From the NCBI GenBank assembly GCA_027621295.1, contig JAQCBR010000004.1, forward strand, positions 1-64,000: a stretch of 64,000 nucleotides of DNA. Reading direction: 5' to 3'. Under the pieces are notes generated by a model, which searched no databases, had not been told where the DNA came from, and saw only the letters and a list, made by a program, of their open reading frames with translations. Shown in pieces: positions 60,992 to 64,000 of this stretch. This DNA comes from Planctomycetota bacterium. GTDB taxonomy: Bacteria > Planctomycetota > UBA1135 > UBA2386. How positions within the stretch are numbered: position 1 is the stretch's first letter; the number at the start of each line of letters is the position of its first letter. The position numbers and the translations under genes are program-made.

Positions 60992-62668
60992 ATGAGTGGC
61001 TCGATCGAACTCGACCGGGACGGACGAAGCCTGCTGATCCGCTTTCCGTACTCCGAGTACCTCGTCGACGAGGTCCGCGGGCTTCCCGGCCGACGCTGGG
61101 ACAAGGCGAACCGCGTGTGGAAGGTCCCGACCGAGCACGCGGAGGCGGCGGTCGAGGCGTTCATGAAGCACCACTTCGCGATCGACCCCGACGTCTACGC
61201 GGTCATGGCCGGCACGCAGAGCGCCCCCGCTGCCACGACGCCGGCCGTCGAAGCAGCAGCCCCCGAGTCCGGCGCAGGCGACGCGCTGTCGGTCGGCCAG
61301 CTCAACACCCGCGTGCGCGCGGCGATCAAGGCCGCGTTCCCCGACCGCGTGAGCGTGATCGGCGAGGTCCTGAACTACGACAAGAACCGCGGGCGCGCGC
61401 ACATGTTCTTCTCGCTCGTCGAGAAGGAGGACACCGTCGGCGGCCGGGTGAAGGCGAACGTCGACGTCGCGCTGTTCTCGCGCACCGCCCAGACACTGCT
61501 CCCCAAGCTGGAGGCGAGTGGCCTCAGTCTCTGCGACGGGATCGAGATCCTGATCGACGCGACGGTCGACCTCTACGAGGCGACAGGCCGTTTCCAGCTG
61601 ATCGTCGAGGACATCCGTCCCGAGTTCACGCTGGGCAAGCTCGCGCTCAGCCGCGCACAGATCCTCGAGGAGCTGCGGGCTGCAGGACTCACGAGTCGGA
61701 ACCGCGACCTTCCGGTGCCTGTCCCGGCGCTGCGGATCGCCGTGCTCTCGAGCCCCGAGTCCGACGGCTGGAACGACTTCCTGCGCGAGATCGAGGCTTC
61801 GGGCATCGCCTTCGAGCTGACGCTCGTGCCCGTCAAGGTGCAGGGTGAAGCGCTTCGCCCGACGATGCTCGCGGGCCTCCGCTACTTCGCCGAACGCGCG
61901 GATCGGTTCGACCTGCTCTGCGTGCTGCGCGGCGGAGGATCACGGACCGACCTCGCCTGGTTCGACGATCGCGAAGTGGCTTTCGCGGTCGCGCAGCACC
62001 CGCTGAAGGTCCTCTGCGGCATCGGGCACGAGCGGGACACGTCCGTGCTCGACGAGATCGCCCTCTCCGTGAAGACGCCGACCGCCGCCGCCGGATGGCT
62101 GATCGACGCGTGGGAAGAGACGCACGCCGAGCTGGTCGATCGCTCGGCCCGCCTGCGGGCAGCGGCGCACGAACTCCTCCGGGAAGCCCGGAACGACCTC
62201 TCCCGCAGCGGCCTGGAGCTCCGCAACGTCGTGTCGCGTCGACTCGACGCCGAGCGCACCCGCCTTTCGACCTGCTGCAGGCAGCTTCACCGGAGCGCGG
62301 AGTCCCTCCTCGTCGCGCGCGACCGGCAGCTCCGGGAAGCGAGCCGAAGGGTCAGCCTCGGCGTCCGGAACTACGCGGCCGCGCGGAGGACGAGCCTGGA
62401 CCGGCTGTCCGAGCGCATCGGCTCCGCCGCCGAACGCCGGGTCGAGCGTGCCAGGGCGACGCTCTCGACCGCGGAGGCGCGGCAGCGCCTCCTCGATCCG
62501 GCGCGCGTGCTGCGGCGTGGCTTCGCGCTGTTCCGCGACGCGAGTGGCCGCATCGTCACCGACGCCGCCCAGGTCGGAGCGGGTGACACGGCGACCGTCC
62601 AGCTCCGCGACGGGCAGGTCCGAGCCACCGTCTCCACGGTCGAACTCGACCCCGATCCGAGCTCCTGA
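60992..62668 (+). CDS. xseA: Exonuclease VII large subunit with extra HARP-like N-terminal domain
   Basis: A 558-aa protein, about 100 residues longer than usual XseA. Residues about 1-70 (RSLLIRFPYSEYLVDEVRGLPGRRWDKANRVWKVP) resemble the HARP domain found in annealing helicases and some phage proteins. After a linker the XseA OB-fold starts (LSVGQLNTRVRAAIKAAFPD), followed by the nuclease domain with LLCVLRGGGSRTDLAWFDD and CGIGHERDTSVLD, and the long C-terminal coiled coil. Forms the single-strand exonuclease with XseB, encoded 20 bp downstream. Confidence 0.92.
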   Translation: MSGSIELDRDGRSLLIRFPYSEYLVDEVRGLPGRRWDKANRVWKVPTEHAEAAVEAFMKHHFAIDPDVYAVMAGTQSAPAATTPAVEAAAPESGAGDALSVGQLNTRVRAAIKAAFPDRVSVIGEVLNYDKNRGRAHMFFSLVEKEDTVGGRVKANVDVALFSRTAQTLLPKLEASGLSLCDGIEILIDATVDLYEATGRFQLIVEDIRPEFTLGKLALSRAQILEELRAAGLTSRNRDLPVPVPALRIAVLSSPESDGWNDFLREIEASGIAFELTLVPVKVQGEALRPTMLAGLRYFAERADRFDLLCVLRGGGSRTDLAWFDDREVAFAVAQHPLKVLCGIGHERDTSVLDEIALSVKTPTAAAGWLIDAWEETHAELVDRSARLRAAAHELLREARNDLSRSGLELRNVVSRRLDAERTRLSTCCRQLHRSAESLLVARDRQLREASRRVSLGVRNYAAARRTSLDRLSERIGSAAERRVERARATLSTAEARQRLLDPARVLRRGFALFRDASGRIVTDAAQVGAGDTATVQLRDGQVRATVSTVELDPDPSS

Positions 62669-62688
62669 TCCCAACGACCCCACGACCC

Positions 62689-62934
62689 ATGTCAGCCCGC
62701 AAGAAGACCGATCTGACCTACACCCAGGCCTCCGCCGAGCTCGAGGAGATCCTCGACGCGATCGAATCGGGGACCGCCGACGTCGACGTGCTCAGCGAGA
62801 AGGTCGAACGCGCCGCCGAACTGATCCGCTTCTGCCGCGAGACGCTCGCTGGGACCGAACTCCGCGTGCGCAAGGTCGTCGAGGACCTCGCCCAGCCGGA
62901 ATCCGCTCCCGAGTCCGGGGACGAGGAGGACTGA
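62689..62934 (+). CDS. xseB: Exonuclease VII small subunit
   Basis: An 81-aa helical protein. It starts with LTYTQASAELEEILDAIESGTADVDVLSEKVERAAELI, the XseB pattern of two helices that pack on the XseA coiled coil, and ends with an acidic tail. Follows xseA by 20 bp; the next gene starts at the base after its stop. Confidence 0.92.
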   Translation: MSARKKTDLTYTQASAELEEILDAIESGTADVDVLSEKVERAAELIRFCRETLAGTELRVRKVVEDLAQPESAPESGDEED

Positions 62935-63624
62935 ATGGATCCCGTCGTGACCCAGAGCGTGCTGCTCTACGTCGTCCTCCTCGTCAGTCTCGTCGTCCAC
63001 GAGGCGTCGCACGCGACCGTAGCGCTCCTCGGCGGGGACCGAACGGCCTACCTCGGCGGCCAGGTCACGCTGAACCCGATCCCCCACATCCAGAGGGAAC
63101 CCGTCGGTACGGTGCTCCTGCCGATCCTCGTTCTCGCCGCGTCGGGTGGGACGATGATCCTCGGCTACGCGCACGCGCCGTTCGATCCGATCTGGGCCCA
63201 CCGCCACCCGCGGCGCGCCGCGCTGATGTCGCTCGCCGGCCCGGCGTCGAACTTCCTGCTCTGCGCGATCGCCTTCGCCGGACTGAAGGCCCTCGTGTGG
63301 AACGATCTCGCGATGCCTTACCCGGTGCCCGGGGAACTCTTGTTCGTGAAACCCCTCGAACTCGAGGGCCCCGCGTTCGCCGCCGCGAAGATCCTCTCCA
63401 CGTTCCTGTTCCTGAACCTGCTGCTCGGGATCTTCAACCTGTTGCCCTGGCCGCCGCTGGATGGCGCGGGCGTGGTCGAGGGCGTCGCCCCGCGTGCGGT
63501 CGGCAACTTCTACGGCTACCTGCGGACGCAGCCGCTGATGTCGCTCCTCGGGATCTACGCGTCCTGGCAGGTCCTGCCGAGCCTGTTCGCGCCAGCGCTC
63601 GACGCAGTCGTCGACTGGATGTAG
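62935..63624 (+). CDS. M50-family site-2 type membrane protease
   Basis: A 229-aa polytopic zinc protease. The HEASH motif (His22, Glu23, His26) lies in the first membrane helix; NPIPHI and the second-half motif LPWPPLDGAG (the Asp ligand) complete the site. No PDZ domain, so it is of the short, SpoIVFB/YwhC-like kind found in many bacteria. Starts directly after xseB, suggesting one transcript. Confidence 0.9.
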   Translation: MDPVVTQSVLLYVVLLVSLVVHEASHATVALLGGDRTAYLGGQVTLNPIPHIQREPVGTVLLPILVLAASGGTMILGYAHAPFDPIWAHRHPRRAALMSLAGPASNFLLCAIAFAGLKALVWNDLAMPYPVPGELLFVKPLELEGPAFAAAKILSTFLFLNLLLGIFNLLPWPPLDGAGVVEGVAPRAVGNFYGYLRTQPLMSLLGIYASWQVLPSLFAPALDAVVDWM

Positions 63625-63645
63625 CCGGCGGCAGAACTCGCCGCG

Positions 63646-64000
63646 TCAGCCGTGTGTCTGGACGCGACCCGGCGCCAGCACCGTGCGTGCCTGGCGCAGC
63701 GCGTCGCGCAGCTCGCCGTCCGCAGGCCGGTCGTGGACGAGGATCAGGTCCTCGACGACCCGGTCCAGCACCTCGACGTCGGAGACGTCCGCGAGCTGCT
63801 CGAGCACGGGCCGCGCCGGCAGGACGCGGCGCAAGTAGCGCAGGCAGTCCGCCTTCGTGACGGTCCGACCGCGGTGGTAGGGATCGACGAGGATGCGGCG
63901 ACGTCCATGGAGACGGACCAGCACGAAGTCGGGGAGGCAGACGCCGGTCGCGTCGATCCCGGAACGGCGCGCGACGATCAGGTAGATCGCCGCCAGGACG
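63646..64000 (-). CDS. SirB1-like transglutaminase-fold protein, C-terminal part
   Basis: The frame is open to the right edge; about 118 residues of the 3' end are visible. The pattern IYLIVARRSGIDATGVCLPDFVLVR followed by ILVDPYHRGRTVTKADC matches the Transglut_core2 domain of SirB1-like proteins. The usual His of LPGHF reads Asp here (LPDF). The beginning lies outside the window. It converges with the M50 gene with a 21-bp gap. Confidence 0.7.
   Translation of the reverse strand, partial: VLAAIYLIVARRSGIDATGVCLPDFVLVRLHGRRRILVDPYHRGRTVTKADCLRYLRRVLPARPVLEQLADVSDVEVLDRVVEDLILVHDRPADGELRDALRQARTVLAPGRVQTHG

Overview
The window is a GC-rich bacterial chromosome segment packed with short-gapped genes on both strands. 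No intergenic stretch exceeds 300 bp, and I see no CRISPR array, insertion sequence or prophage. The gene mix points to a Planctomycetota-like organism: a CxPxR-type sulfatase, a DUF1080 protein, a PIG-L deacetylase, a DUF3365 heme lipoprotein, a bacterial deoxyhypusine-synthase-like protein, an HPF/sigma-like fusion and several Gram-negative lipoproteins. This lineage call is an inference from gene content.

Layout. 1-9.7 kb: the tail of an Rpn-type protein, methylmalonyl-CoA mutase, a DHS-like protein, then exported hydrolase-type proteins (PIG-L, DUF3365, DUF1080, adenosine-deaminase-like, vanadium haloperoxidase-like). 9.9-16.7 kb: a heavy-metal-type RND efflux operon (Cys-rich exported protein, TolC-like, adaptor with His tail, RND pump). 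16.7-24.7 kb: a HEAT-like membrane protein, sulfatase, 2OG-Fe(II) oxygenase, HPF/sigma-like fusion, GT-C-like membrane protein and MeaB, the GTPase partner of the mutase at the left end. 24.7-32 kb: an eight-gene minus-strand run for acyl-CoA metabolism (thiolase, 3-hydroxyacyl-CoA dehydrogenase, two acyl-CoA dehydrogenases) with SppA, two small proteins and an EamA transporter. 32-44 kb: a DsbD-like protein, an M3 peptidase, an SGNH hydrolase, DNA and RNA modification enzymes, a TlpA-like protein and a short asparaginase. 44-52.7 kb: a multiheme cytochrome, MetH with a co-transcribed ArsR-methyltransferase regulator, and tRNA-Ala(CGC). 52.8-64 kb: FlhG/MinD-like ATPase, HU, a nitrilase-family amidase, a sigma-70 factor, Mrp/ApbC, a DUF1858 protein, thioredoxin, LipB, exonuclease VII (XseA/XseB), an M50 protease and a partial SirB1-like protein.

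Main discovery: two genes that look broken by an in-frame TGA are almost certainly selenoprotein genes. In the DsbD-like protein (32159..34846) and the TlpA-like protein (42397..43386, minus), the TGA sits exactly where the first cysteine of the thioredoxin CxxC motif should be, giving UVNC and UGPC. The reading frame continues into well-conserved thioredoxin sequence. Each TGA is followed at bacterial-SECIS distance by a clean stem-loop with G in the first two loop positions. The organism therefore probably decodes UGA as selenocysteine and uses it in extracytoplasmic thiol-disulfide chemistry. Further points of interest are a triplicated DsbD-alpha region, tandem 21-bp repeats giving three in-frame TGA stops after the second selenoprotein, a TrmA-family protein lacking its catalytic residues, an XseA with a HARP-like N-terminus, and a 24-bp palindrome upstream of the regulator-metH operon.
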